64,000 nucleotides of DNA from contig NZ_CP039740.1 of assembly GCF_005153485.1 (NCBI RefSeq), positions 1,243,001 through 1,307,000 on the forward strand, given 5' to 3'. A model generated the notes under the pieces. That model saw only the letters and a program-made list of their open reading frames with translations. It had not been told where the DNA came from and ran no database searches. A program made the position numbers and the translations under genes. Within the stretch, counting starts at the first letter, position 1. Each line of letters starts with the position of its first letter. The stretch comes from Pseudolabrys sp. FHR47. GTDB taxonomy: Bacteria; Pseudomonadota; Alphaproteobacteria; Rhizobiales; Xanthobacteraceae. Positions 26,181 through 36,036 of this stretch are shown in pieces.

Positions 26181-26732
26181 TTACGGCAGGGAGCATTTGA
26201 AGACGCCCGGCAGGCAGACATAACCGGGCGCGCAGTCGTCGACGCTGTTGCAGGTTTGCGGCGCGCAGCGGCCGTCGATGGCGCGGCAGCGATAGGGCGA
26301 ACAGTTCTCCTCGACGCCGCTGCCGCTGCGCGACACGCTCGCCGACTTGCACGTAAACGACACCTTCGCGAGATACTCCGACAGCTTGTTCTGCAGCGCC
26401 GTCATGCCGCTGCGCAGCGTGCCGACATCCTTTTCGGCGTTTTGCAGACGCGCCTTCATGGCCGCGACATCGGCCTGCAGCGTCTCGACACTGGCCTGCA
26501 GCGAACGCACCTGCTCCGCGAGCGTAGGAACGGCGGTGGATGGCTTGAGATCCCTGCCAGAAGCCGGCGGCTTGGCTGGCGCGGGCGGCGTGGCGCGCGG
26601 CGCTACCGGCTGCGGCGTCTCGGCGAACTGCCGCGCTGGCGCCTCCTCGGCGCGCGCCGCGCCATCGGCGAGGAGCAGGCAGACAGCGGCGATCGACAGC
26701 GCAGCGAGCGATCGCCTGAGTTTTACAAACAT
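26181..26732 (-). CDS. Exported coiled-coil protein with Cys-rich C-terminal knot
   Basis: This 183-residue protein has a signal peptide ending ADGAARAEE. A Pro-rich linker and a heptad coiled coil (LAEQVRSLQASVETLQADV and following, about 85-130) come next. The C-terminal 55 residues hold eight Cys (patterns CKSA, CSPYRC, CAPQTC, CAPGYVC, KCSLP) suggesting a disulfide-bonded module like an EGF or knottin-type fold. This combination is unusual for a bacterial periplasmic protein. Function unknown; the start at 26732 is fixed by the signal peptide. Confidence 0.72.
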   Translation of the reverse strand: MFVKLRRSLAALSIAAVCLLLADGAARAEEAPARQFAETPQPVAPRATPPAPAKPPASGRDLKPSTAVPTLAEQVRSLQASVETLQADVAAMKARLQNAEKDVGTLRSGMTALQNKLSEYLAKVSFTCKSASVSRSGSGVEENCSPYRCRAIDGRCAPQTCNSVDDCAPGYVCLPGVFKCSLP

Positions 26733-26852
26733 CGCATCACCGGCCTTTTTTTGAGATGCCTCATGGTGGCCGCCGCTCACGGACCGGCATTGAGGAAAAT
26801 CAAAGCCCGGCGGCCGGTGGCCGGGCCGCGCCGGGCTTGCTATAAACCCCGC

Positions 26853-27077
26853 ATGGCACGCACACCCTTCCGCGATTCCCGCAGCGAAGCCGAGAAGGCT
26901 TTCAAGCAGGCGACCACCAAGCCGGCGGATTTGCCGCCCGCGCCGCCCTCCATTCCCGGCGCGAAGGAGCAGGTGACCTTGCGCCTCGACCGCGACGTGC
27001 TGGATTTCTTCCAGGCCGATGGCCCGGGCTGGCAGGAGCGGATCAACGCGGCGCTGCGGAAGGTGGCGGGGAAGTAG
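26853..27077 (+). CDS. BrnA-like antitoxin domain protein without a BrnT partner
   Basis: This 74-residue protein has a disordered, charged N-terminus. Its C-terminal half matches the BrnA ribbon-helix-helix pattern: VTLRLDRDVLDFFQADGPGW then QERINAALRKVAG. BrnA neutralises the RelE-fold toxin BrnT and represses its operon, but no BrnT-like gene (about 90 residues, usually upstream) is present on either side. It may be a stand-alone transcription regulator. It lies next to the repeat that bounds the DUF262-HEPN patch. Confidence 0.75.
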   Translation: MARTPFRDSRSEAEKAFKQATTKPADLPPAPPSIPGAKEQVTLRLDRDVLDFFQADGPGWQERINAALRKVAGK

Positions 27078-27090
27078 AGTAGTCGGTTTA

Positions 27091-27122
27091 CGAAGCAGGT
27101 TGAGTGAAACGAAACCTGCCGA
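27091..27122. repeat. Short palindromic repeat flanking the DUF262-HEPN patch, left side
   Basis: GCAGGTT (27095-27101) and AACCTGC (27113-27119) form a hairpin around GAGTGAAACGA. It resembles the dispersed GGTTGAGCGAAGCGAAACC repeats of Bradyrhizobium-like genomes. It lies just past the HEPN stop. Confidence 0.55.
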
Positions 27123-27142
27123 ACACAGCGCATCGCTTGAGC

Positions 27143-27607
27143 CTATCGCAAAATCCGTTCTAATTCTGCTACCAGCGTGAACGACGCATCAAAATACTGT
27201 TTTAAGGCATTTGGACCAAGACTTTGTCCGCCGCCGTGAGCGATTGAGTTTCGAACGGAGTAACAAGAAGCAATCCCTTCACGAACTCTTTCGTTATCCG
27301 CAACGAATTTCTCGAATTGCCTCCCCCACTCAGAATCAAATTTATACATCAATTTTTGAATATTCTCGCAGTCGTAGTTTCTCCCGGCCTTGAAATAGCT
27401 CTTCAAAAATAGGGACACGCGAGGCTGAGAGCTGCCACCCACTTTTTCTATGACAATGTGCTCAACGCATCGTTCCAGATTTCCGCAAACGAGGACGCTA
27501 CCAAGCTTACAAAGATAAGACGCCGTCTTCTCGTCCAGGCCCCTTGCGCTGGCCGACAGGACAAGTTTTTCAAGTTCGACAAAACGTCTTTCAATTTCGA
27601 AACGCAA
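27143..27607 (-). CDS. HEPN-domain protein, probable ribonuclease effector
   Basis: This 154-residue AT-rich gene encodes an all-helical protein with the HEPN catalytic motif: R119-N-S-I-A-H124 (R-x4-H) in SVRNSIAHGGGQ. Families of this kind (RiboL-PSP or MAE_28990-like HEPN) are metal-independent RNases in toxin-antitoxin and phage-defence systems. It starts with TTG directly after the TGA of the DUF262 gene and in the same frame; AAGAG seven bases upstream can serve as ribosome site. No Met occurs in the first 85 residues. RNase activity is inferred from the motif. Confidence 0.82.
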   Translation of the reverse strand: MRFEIERRFVELEKLVLSASARGLDEKTASYLCKLGSVLVCGNLERCVEHIVIEKVGGSSQPRVSLFLKSYFKAGRNYDCENIQKLMYKFDSEWGRQFEKFVADNERVREGIASCYSVRNSIAHGGGQSLGPNALKQYFDASFTLVAELERILR

Positions 27608-28711
27608 TCATATGCTCTTAAATGCGGTAACTGCTGCTTTTTGCCTTGTTTCCACTGTATCCCTACGAGCCGTCGCCCGTTCGCACGCCCGCAGGAATTC
27701 TTTGTCCTTAAAAAGCTTATCATAGGCGGTAGCGAATTTCCTTGGATCTGGAGCCGATCGTTGACCGGCGAATCGAGCGGCCAGCCCAACCATCACAGCT
27801 TCGAATGCGGCTGCGTTCAGCGCTCGCGATGGCCTAAAGGCCTTGTTTCCATAAACTTCATTTACTAGCGCAATCGAGTCGACAAAGAGCTTCCTCAGTT
27901 TTTCGACGTCCTTTTTTGGAAGCTCCTTGTCTGCAAACTCGTTCAGGAATTCACGCATTGGCGCATCATATTTCGCGCGATCATCAAACATTGCGAGTGC
28001 ACGCAGTACGAGTTCCTGATCTTTTAGCCGACGGTTCTTCTTTTCTCCAAAAATAGAACGCCAATCTTTGTTGTCATTAAGTTCGCGCGTTAGCTCCATT
28101 GATGGGCCTTCGCTTATGCAGTTACGTATTTCTTGCGGCGATAGCCTCATCCCGCCGGAATTTATCCGCTCAAAAACGAAATATAGACTTTTAAGCTGAT
28201 CTTTAGGTTCATCCTGCTGAAAAATTGTTGCATGAACAATTGAATCGTCGAGCTTTAATTGTTCTGATGGAGACAGTTCTTTGTAGGTCAGTCCCTCCCA
28301 TTCATCTCGAACGCCAATCAACTTGAAGGCCCGATCTATAAATAGGCCGCTGTGAAAATACTGAAGCGTGCGAAGTCGTTGTTGGCCGTCAACCACCAAG
28401 TGCCTACTGGTTTTTGCATCTTTGTACAGAAAAATTCCAGGAACAGGCAGTCCCATGAGTAGGGATTCGATGAAGCGAGAGGCATGGCGCTGAGACCAGA
28501 CAAATTGCCGCTGGAATGGGGGCACAAAAAATGCGTTGTCGTTGAGTCGCTTTACGATGGTCTCGACTGGGTAGTCCGCACCATAGCTGGTAATCGCGAA
28601 TTGAAGGCTAGTTGAGCCTTCCTTTTCGCTCTCGTCGTCCACCCCCTCTTTGAGGTCAATTTCATAGTCATCCTCATACTCAGCGAGAGCCTGCTCCTTT
28701 TTCTTTGCCAT
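27608..28711 (-). CDS. DUF262 (ParB/GmrS-like) protein
   Basis: This 367-residue protein has the DUF262 hallmarks: PPFQRQFVWSQRHASRFIESLL (64-85), the nucleotide-binding D108-G-Q-Q-R112 motif, and FERINSGGMRLSPQEIRN (180-197). DUF262 domains are ParB/Srx-like and occur in GmrSD-type modification-dependent restriction, where they bind or hydrolyse nucleotides. The HNH/DUF1524 nuclease half is absent; the partner here is the HEPN gene immediately downstream. The first 30 residues are acidic and Lys-rich. Base composition is AT-rich like its partner, unlike the flanks. Confidence 0.9.
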   Translation of the reverse strand: MAKKKEQALAEYEDDYEIDLKEGVDDESEKEGSTSLQFAITSYGADYPVETIVKRLNDNAFFVPPFQRQFVWSQRHASRFIESLLMGLPVPGIFLYKDAKTSRHLVVDGQQRLRTLQYFHSGLFIDRAFKLIGVRDEWEGLTYKELSPSEQLKLDDSIVHATIFQQDEPKDQLKSLYFVFERINSGGMRLSPQEIRNCISEGPSMELTRELNDNKDWRSIFGEKKNRRLKDQELVLRALAMFDDRAKYDAPMREFLNEFADKELPKKDVEKLRKLFVDSIALVNEVYGNKAFRPSRALNAAAFEAVMVGLAARFAGQRSAPDPRKFATAYDKLFKDKEFLRACERATARRDTVETRQKAAVTAFKSI

Positions 28712-28800
28712 TTCTGGTATCTTTCCCTTGAGGTGCCCGCCGCCACGTTAGCATTTGACGGAGCCGTCGGCGACAAAGGCTTTCATTCTCGCTACAGAGT

Positions 28801-29001
28801 TTAGCCCGAAGGGGTTCATTGCTGCTTGCACGTGAACAAGTGCGTAGGGCGGATTAGCGCAGCGTAATCTGCCGTCTGCGCAAAGAAGAGGCGGGTCACG
28901 CTTTCGCGTAACCCGCCCTCCAAACTGCGTTAAGTCGTGGATGGCCGGGACAAGCCCGTCCATGCCCGTCTGGGTCCCCGCTTTCGCGGGGACGAGCGGG
29001 A
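28801..29001. repeat. Composite intergenic repeat flanking the DUF262-HEPN patch, right side
   Basis: Three pieces of dispersed repeats follow one another: GTAGGGCGGATTAGCGCAGC at 28844 with its imperfect inverted copy ending 28920; the segment at 28938-28966, which when translated gives the familiar false peptide MDGLVPAIHDL; and the hairpin GTCCCCG-CTTTCG-CGGGGAC at 28974-28993. The last may serve as the thiC terminator. No real gene is seen in 28712-29006. Confidence 0.65.
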
Positions 29002-29006
29002 GTGGG

Positions 29007-31384
<2,378 letters not shown>

Positions 31385-31394
31385 CGATGTGTCC

Positions 31395-31475
31395 TGTCCC
31401 TTCGCCGGCATGACCCGGATCAGGTTCAAAGGGACTCTCTCAGCCCGGACCGCAGCCGGGCACCCCTCGGAATGG
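31395..31475 (-). promoter_or_regulatory. TPP riboswitch (THI element)
   Basis: On the minus strand the leader shows the conserved THI-box pieces in order: GAGGGGTGCCC, the GGGCTGAGAG core, TGAACCTGATCCGGGTCATG and CCGGCGAAGGGA. Together they form the thiamine-pyrophosphate aptamer. It ends about 10 bases before the start of the membrane gene that precedes thiC, so it probably controls translation start or early termination for both genes. Confidence 0.95.
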
Positions 31476-31503
31476 CGCTAATGTAGGCTGCCGGCCTGCC
31501 GTG

Positions 31504-32805
31504 TCAATGCGGCGCGGCCGAGGCGGGCAGCGCGATGCGGGCGATCAGCCCTTGCGGCACGCGGTCGTTGAGCGTGAGGGTTCCCCCATGCGCTTCGGCA
31601 ATGGCGCGCGCAATGGCCAGTCCCAGGCCGAACCCGGCGCCTTCGTCCATGGCTCGGGCCGCATCGCCGCGGGCAAAGGGCTCGAGCATCGCGGTCTTGT
31701 CCGGGTCCGGAATGCCCGGGCCGTTGTCCTCGACATCGATATGTACGACGGAGCCGGGAGCGGAGAGGCGGATCGAGACGACCGAGCCGTAGCGAGCCGC
31801 GTTGTCCACAAGATTGACCACCGCGCGGTGCATCTCGTTCGGGCGGATGACGAGCGTGAGGTGGTCGGGCCCCTCGTACGTGACGGCGTGACCGAGGTCG
31901 GCGAAGTCGTCGGCGATGGTCTGCAGACCGGAGGCGATGTCCACCGAGCTTTCGGCTTCGCGCGACTGGCCGTCGCGCAGGAACGACAGCACGCTCTCGG
32001 TCATGGTCTTCATCTGGTCGAGGTCGCGCAGCATCTGCCCGCGCAATTCGGCGTCGCCGATGAACTCGCTGCGCAGGCGCAGCCGCGTGATCGGCGTGCG
32101 CAGATCGTGACTCATCGCCGTGAACAGCCGGGTGCGGTCGTCGACCAGCGTCTTGATTCGGCCACGCATGCGGTTAAAGGCGCGGGCGACGGCGCGGATT
32201 TCCTCGGGGCCGCGTTCGGGAAGCGCGGCGACCTGGTCGTCGAGGCTGAAATTTTCCGCGGCCTGCGCGAAAGCGGAGAGCGGATTACGCAAGGCGAGCG
32301 CCGCCCACAGGCCGAGCAGCGTGACGCTGACGAGGATGAACATCGCCGACAGAATCAAAGGCCCGCCAATGCGCGGTGGATGCTCGGGAGGCATGGCGGC
32401 GGTGACGATGTCACCATCGGGCAGGGTGATGGCGACGGAGGCAGCCGAGAGCGGCGCAAATTTGAACGCGGCACCGAGCGCAGATGCCAAGGCGCGGAAG
32501 CGACGTTCGCTTGCGTCGGCCATGACGGCCACCGGTGCCGCCGATGCCAACGTGAGTTGAAAGCGCGGGAAGACCGATGAGGCGCGCGCCAAGGCGGCGG
32601 TGCGTTCCGCTTTCGGCGTCGCCGCAACCAGTTTGACTGCCGCGGAGAGCTGAGCGAGTCCCTCGTCAGGCGGACCGAAGCGTTCCGGTTGGATTACATA
32701 CAGGCTGACGCCGATGACGGCGTGGATAGCAATCAGCGACACGAGGATAAGGAGCGCGATCTGCCCGCCGATGCGGTTCACGAATAGCGTGCGGATGCCG
32801 CTCAT
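31504..32805 (-). CDS. Sensor histidine kinase
   Basis: This 433-residue membrane kinase has a first transmembrane helix at about 12-32, a periplasmic sensor of about 120 residues, a second helix (LILSAMFILVSVTLLGLWAAL), and a HAMP linker. The H-box is MSHDLRTPITRLRLRSEF, the N-box NLVDNAARYG, and the G-boxes are EDNGPGIPD and GFGLGLAIARAI. The start overlaps the regulator stop in ATGA, so the two form a coupled pair. The short periplasmic domain without a known sensor family leaves the signal open. Confidence 0.95.
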   Translation of the reverse strand: MSGIRTLFVNRIGGQIALLILVSLIAIHAVIGVSLYVIQPERFGPPDEGLAQLSAAVKLVAATPKAERTAALARASSVFPRFQLTLASAAPVAVMADASERRFRALASALGAAFKFAPLSAASVAITLPDGDIVTAAMPPEHPPRIGGPLILSAMFILVSVTLLGLWAALALRNPLSAFAQAAENFSLDDQVAALPERGPEEIRAVARAFNRMRGRIKTLVDDRTRLFTAMSHDLRTPITRLRLRSEFIGDAELRGQMLRDLDQMKTMTESVLSFLRDGQSREAESSVDIASGLQTIADDFADLGHAVTYEGPDHLTLVIRPNEMHRAVVNLVDNAARYGSVVSIRLSAPGSVVHIDVEDNGPGIPDPDKTAMLEPFARGDAARAMDEGAGFGLGLAIARAIAEAHGGTLTLNDRVPQGLIARIALPASAAPH

Positions 32806-33521
32806 GCCGGCTCCACGGAAGGCGCGAACATGTAGCCGCCCGAGCGCACGGTCTTGATCACCGCCGGGTTGCGCGGATCGGCCTCGATCTTGCGACGCAG
32901 GCGGCTGATCAGGATATCGATGCTGCGCTCGAATTCGCCGGCGCTGCGCCCCTGGGTCACGTCGAGCAACTGGTCGCGGGACAGCACGCGGCCGGGCCGT
33001 TCGCACAGTGCCTGCAGCAGGGAGAACTCGGCGTCCGTCAGCATAACGCGTGCGCCTTCCGCGTTATGCAGTTCGCGGCGCAGCAGGTCGATGCGCCAGC
33101 CGGTGAAAGTGAGTGTGGTCGAAGTGTTCGTGATCGGATTGGTCGCCGCCGCGGCAACACGGCGCAGCACGGCGCGGATGCGGGCCAGAAGCTCGCGTGG
33201 ATTGAAAGGCTTTACGAGATAGTCGTCGGCGCCCATTTCGAGGCCGATGATACGGTCGACGTCGTCGCCCTTGGCCGTGAGCATGATGACAGGCACCTGC
33301 GAATGCGCGCGCAGTCGCTTGCAGATCGTCAGCCCGTCTTCGCCCGGCAACATCAGATCGAGGACGACAAGGCTGATCCGGTTGTCTCTCAGGGTCCGAT
33401 CGAGATCGCGACCGTCAACAAGGCTTGTTACCCGGCAATCGTTGGCGCGCAGATACCGCGATATGAGCGTGCTGATATCGCGGTCGTCCTCAATCACCAG
33501 AATATGCGGTGGTTTGTTCAT
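32802..33521 (-). CDS. OmpR-family response regulator
   Basis: This 239-residue regulator has an N-terminal receiver with acidic pocket EDDRD, phospho-acceptor Asp in VVLDLMLPGEDG, and Lys in DYLVKPFNPREL. A winged-helix DNA-binding domain follows, with LTDAEFSLLQAL and SIDILISRLRRKIE and ending VRSGGYMFAPS. The start at 33521 (MNKPPHILVIEDD) is standard; the 71-codon upstream frame lacks homology and covers the operator-like repeats described below. It probably autoregulates. Confidence 0.96.
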   Translation of the reverse strand: MNKPPHILVIEDDRDISTLISRYLRANDCRVTSLVDGRDLDRTLRDNRISLVVLDLMLPGEDGLTICKRLRAHSQVPVIMLTAKGDDVDRIIGLEMGADDYLVKPFNPRELLARIRAVLRRVAAAATNPITNTSTTLTFTGWRIDLLRRELHNAEGARVMLTDAEFSLLQALCERPGRVLSRDQLLDVTQGRSAGEFERSIDILISRLRRKIEADPRNPAVIKTVRSGGYMFAPSVEPA

Positions 33522-33565
33522 CGTTCGATCAGTGGCCTGACTTTGCCCGAAAGAGTATGGAAATT

Positions 33566-33610
33566 TGTTTCTGATTGTTTCTGAGCCCATTTTTGAAACA
33601 GAAAGAAACA
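33566..33610. promoter_or_regulatory. Tandem and inverted operator-like repeats between regulator and EF-hand gene
   Basis: GTTTC occurs at 33567 and 33577 and its complement GAAAC at 33595 and 33605. Each pair is spaced exactly 10 bases, and the two pairs are mirror images around 33588. OmpR-type regulators bind direct repeats spaced by one helical turn, so this looks like two facing dimer sites for the neighbouring regulator, serving both divergent genes. Confidence 0.65.
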
Positions 33611-33718
33611 AATTGGTCGTTCGTGGCAAGCCGCCGTTAACCGCGTGCGACGAAACATCGGCTTCGACAACGGCATAGCCGCGCCGCCCATTCGATGAAC
33701 AACAATTGGGGCCGAACC

Positions 33719-34360
33719 ATGAGTGCGATTGCATCCGCTACCGCGTCGCCGCAGATGTTTTCTCCGCTGTCGCGCCTGAAAACCGAACTCGCGTCGGAGG
33801 TATCGGCCGGCACGATCTCGTCGGCCGACCAGTCGGCACTGAGCAGCGCGCTGGACAGCATAGATTCCTCGATGAAGGCGAGCCGGTCGACATCGGGGTC
33901 ACAGCCGCCTTCGTCGGACGAAATGCAGGCCAAGATCGACAGCCTGATCGATGACCAAGTCTCAAGTGGCAAGCTTACCAGCGATCAGGCCGAAGAACTC
34001 AAGGAGGTATTCGCCAATACCTTCGCCGAAGGCGCCGGTGGCCCGCCGCCGGGAGGTCCGCCGGCGAGCGACTCGACCGATAGCGCAGCAGCTGCCTCGG
34101 GCACGTCAGGCAGTTCGAGCACGTCGAGCACCGATCCCGCCGATACCGACCAGGATGGCACGGTCACGGCCGCCGAACGAGCCGCTTACGAAGCGGCGAA
34201 CGTGTCGGATAGCGGTTCAGGCGATTCCGGCATCTCGAAATTGCTGTCGGATTTTCTCAGTGTGCTGAAGGAGTCGCAAGGCAGCGGCTCCAGTTATGGG
34301 TCCGGCGGCAATAGCCTGACTTCCCAACTGAAGTCGCTGGTCGTGGATTACACCGCGTAA
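33719..34360 (+). CDS. EF-hand-like Ser/Ala-rich protein
   Basis: This 213-residue protein has no clear signal peptide and low-complexity Ser, Ala, Thr and Gly stretches. Helical segments lie at about 15-100 (SADQSALSSALDSIDSSMKA and DSLIDDQVSSGKLTSDQAEEL). A complete 12-residue EF-hand loop DTDQDGTVTAAE follows, then a Gly/Ser-rich tail. Calcium binding is predicted from the loop. It is divergent from the two-component pair with shared operator repeats and is a likely target. An alternative ATG lies 8 codons upstream at 33695. Confidence 0.75.
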   Translation: MSAIASATASPQMFSPLSRLKTELASEVSAGTISSADQSALSSALDSIDSSMKASRSTSGSQPPSSDEMQAKIDSLIDDQVSSGKLTSDQAEELKEVFANTFAEGAGGPPPGGPPASDSTDSAAAASGTSGSSSTSSTDPADTDQDGTVTAAERAAYEAANVSDSGSGDSGISKLLSDFLSVLKESQGSGSSYGSGGNSLTSQLKSLVVDYTA

Positions 34361-34400
34361 AGCGGCAGCCGGTTCGCCCTTCATCCTTGTTCGCGTAAGC

Positions 34401-34442
34401 CTGCCGCGGTGGTCCGCCCCGACACCGCGGCAGCAGCGTTTT
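34401..34442 (+). terminator. Terminator after EF-hand gene
   Basis: An 11-bp perfect stem (CTGCCGCGGTG with CACCGCGGCAG) is followed by CAGCG and TTTT. Confidence 0.75.
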
Positions 34443-34512
34443 ATGGGTCTTTTCCGGGCCTTCCCGGCATTTACCCTCGGTTATCGCTTGGCGGCTTAAA
34501 TGGCGTGGTCCG

Positions 34513-36012
34513 GTGCCCCGGCCTCCGGGCGCCCGAAATCAGGGCCGTGCCGTGGTTTATCCATCCGCCGACGCCGACCGTTCCATCCTTTCGGGCCTGC
34601 GCGCGCTCCCGGCGCATGTCGCCTGGCCGCTCGTGGTCGCCGCGCTGCTCTATGTGCTGCTGTTGGCGCTGGGTGGCAAACTACTCAACGACGCCGACAC
34701 CTATTGGCAGATTGCGCTCGGCGACTGGATGATCGCCCATCGCACCGTGCCGCATGTCGATACGTTTTCGTGGACACTTCCCGGCGCGCCATGGATCTCC
34801 AGCCAGTGGCTGGCGCAGGTAATCTTCGCCGTGGCTTATGGCGCACTCGGCTGGAGCGGCGTCGTCGCGGTGAGTGCGCTGGCGATCGCCTCGGCCTTTG
34901 GGCTGCTCACTTATTACCTGATGCGGCATCTGGCGCCGATGCCGGCGCTGGCGCTGGTGATGGCGGGTTTCGTGCTGGCCGCGCCGCACATGGTGGCGCG
35001 GCCGCATGCGTTGGCGCTGCCGGTGATGGTGATGTGGGTTGCGGGGCTGGTGCGCGCGGCGGACGAAAAGCGCACACCGTCTTACTGGCTGCTACCGCTG
35101 ATCGCGCTGTGGGCGAACCTGCATGGCGGCTTCACCTTCGGCTTGATGCTGATCGCGCCGCTCGCGCTCGAGGCTTTGATCAACGCGCGCGCGGACGAGC
35201 GCCTGTACATTTTCATGCGCTGGGCGCTATTCGGCATTGCCGCGCTCGCTGCCGCTTGCGTGACGCCGTATGGCCCGGAGTCGATCCTCGTGACGCGCCG
35301 CATTCTCGGTCTCGGCCCGGCGCTGGCGCTGATCGGCGAATGGCAGCCTCAGGATTTCGCCCGGCTCGGCGGCTTCGAACTGGTGTTGCTCGGCGCCTTA
35401 GGCTTGCTGCTCTGGCGCCGCGTCACGCTGCCGCCGGTCCGCATCCTGGTCGTGCTCGGGCTCGTGCACATGGCGCTGAGCCAATCGCGCAGCGGCGAGA
35501 TGCTGGGTCTGGTCGCGCCCTTGTTTATGGCCGCGCCGCTGGCACCGCAATTCGGCCGCCACACGATAAGCGATGCCAGGCCGCTTTATACGGCGGCGGC
35601 CGCCGCATTGCTGCTGCTCGCCGCGGCGATGAGCATCGTGTTGCCGCTGTCGCTGCGTTACGAACCGCGCGCGGAGGTGTCGCCCACAAGCGCAGTTGAA
35701 GCGGTGAAGGCGTCGGGCAGGACACGCCTGCTCAATTCATACGACTTCGGTGGCTACCTGATCGCGCAGGGCGTCAAGCCGTTCATCGACGGCCGCACCG
35801 AGCTCTACGGCGCCGAGTTCTTCCTGCGCCACGACGCGGCCGTGAACCTGAAGAATGTCGGCGTGTTTTACGACCTGATGCGCGACCGCGATATCGACGT
35901 CACCATGTTGGCGCCGTCGACGCCGGCGGTCGGCCTGCTCGATCGCATGCCCGAGTGGAAGCGCGTCTATGCCGACGGCATTGCCGTCGTGCATGTGCGG
36001 GTAGGCGGCTAG
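34513..36012 (+). CDS. Polytopic membrane protein, GT-C-like
   Basis: This 499-residue protein has about ten to twelve hydrophobic helices. An early extracytoplasmic loop (LLNDADTYWQIALGDWMI) carries the acidic pair typical of GT-C glycosyltransferases, followed by PGAPWISSQWLAQV. The C-terminal 110 residues form a soluble domain with RLLNSYDFGGYLIAQGVKPF and FIDGRTELYG. These features suggest a polyprenyl-linked sugar transferase or related enzyme, but no specific family is recognised. It has only GTG or late starts; GTG at 34513 and GTG at 34552 are both possible. Confidence 0.75.
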   Translation: MPRPPGARNQGRAVVYPSADADRSILSGLRALPAHVAWPLVVAALLYVLLLALGGKLLNDADTYWQIALGDWMIAHRTVPHVDTFSWTLPGAPWISSQWLAQVIFAVAYGALGWSGVVAVSALAIASAFGLLTYYLMRHLAPMPALALVMAGFVLAAPHMVARPHALALPVMVMWVAGLVRAADEKRTPSYWLLPLIALWANLHGGFTFGLMLIAPLALEALINARADERLYIFMRWALFGIAALAAACVTPYGPESILVTRRILGLGPALALIGEWQPQDFARLGGFELVLLGALGLLLWRRVTLPPVRILVVLGLVHMALSQSRSGEMLGLVAPLFMAAPLAPQFGRHTISDARPLYTAAAAALLLLAAAMSIVLPLSLRYEPRAEVSPTSAVEAVKASGRTRLLNSYDFGGYLIAQGVKPFIDGRTELYGAEFFLRHDAAVNLKNVGVFYDLMRDRDIDVTMLAPSTPAVGLLDRMPEWKRVYADGIAVVHVRVGG

Positions 36013-36036
36013 GTCGCGCTAGCCAGGTCGCGCTGC

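Noticed and set aside
25125..27077. 650-codon plus-strand frame ending in the BrnA-like protein
   Set aside because: Only the last 74 codons look like protein; the rest is antisense to three minus-strand genes.
27143..28711. DUF262-HEPN pair considered as a complete GmrSD type IV restriction system
   Set aside because: The DUF1524 HNH nuclease half (GmrD) is absent; only the DUF262 part is shared.
28748..28963. Minus-strand frame beginning MDGLVPAIHDL
   Set aside because: This is a well-known false protein made by translating a dispersed intergenic repeat; it has no independent support.
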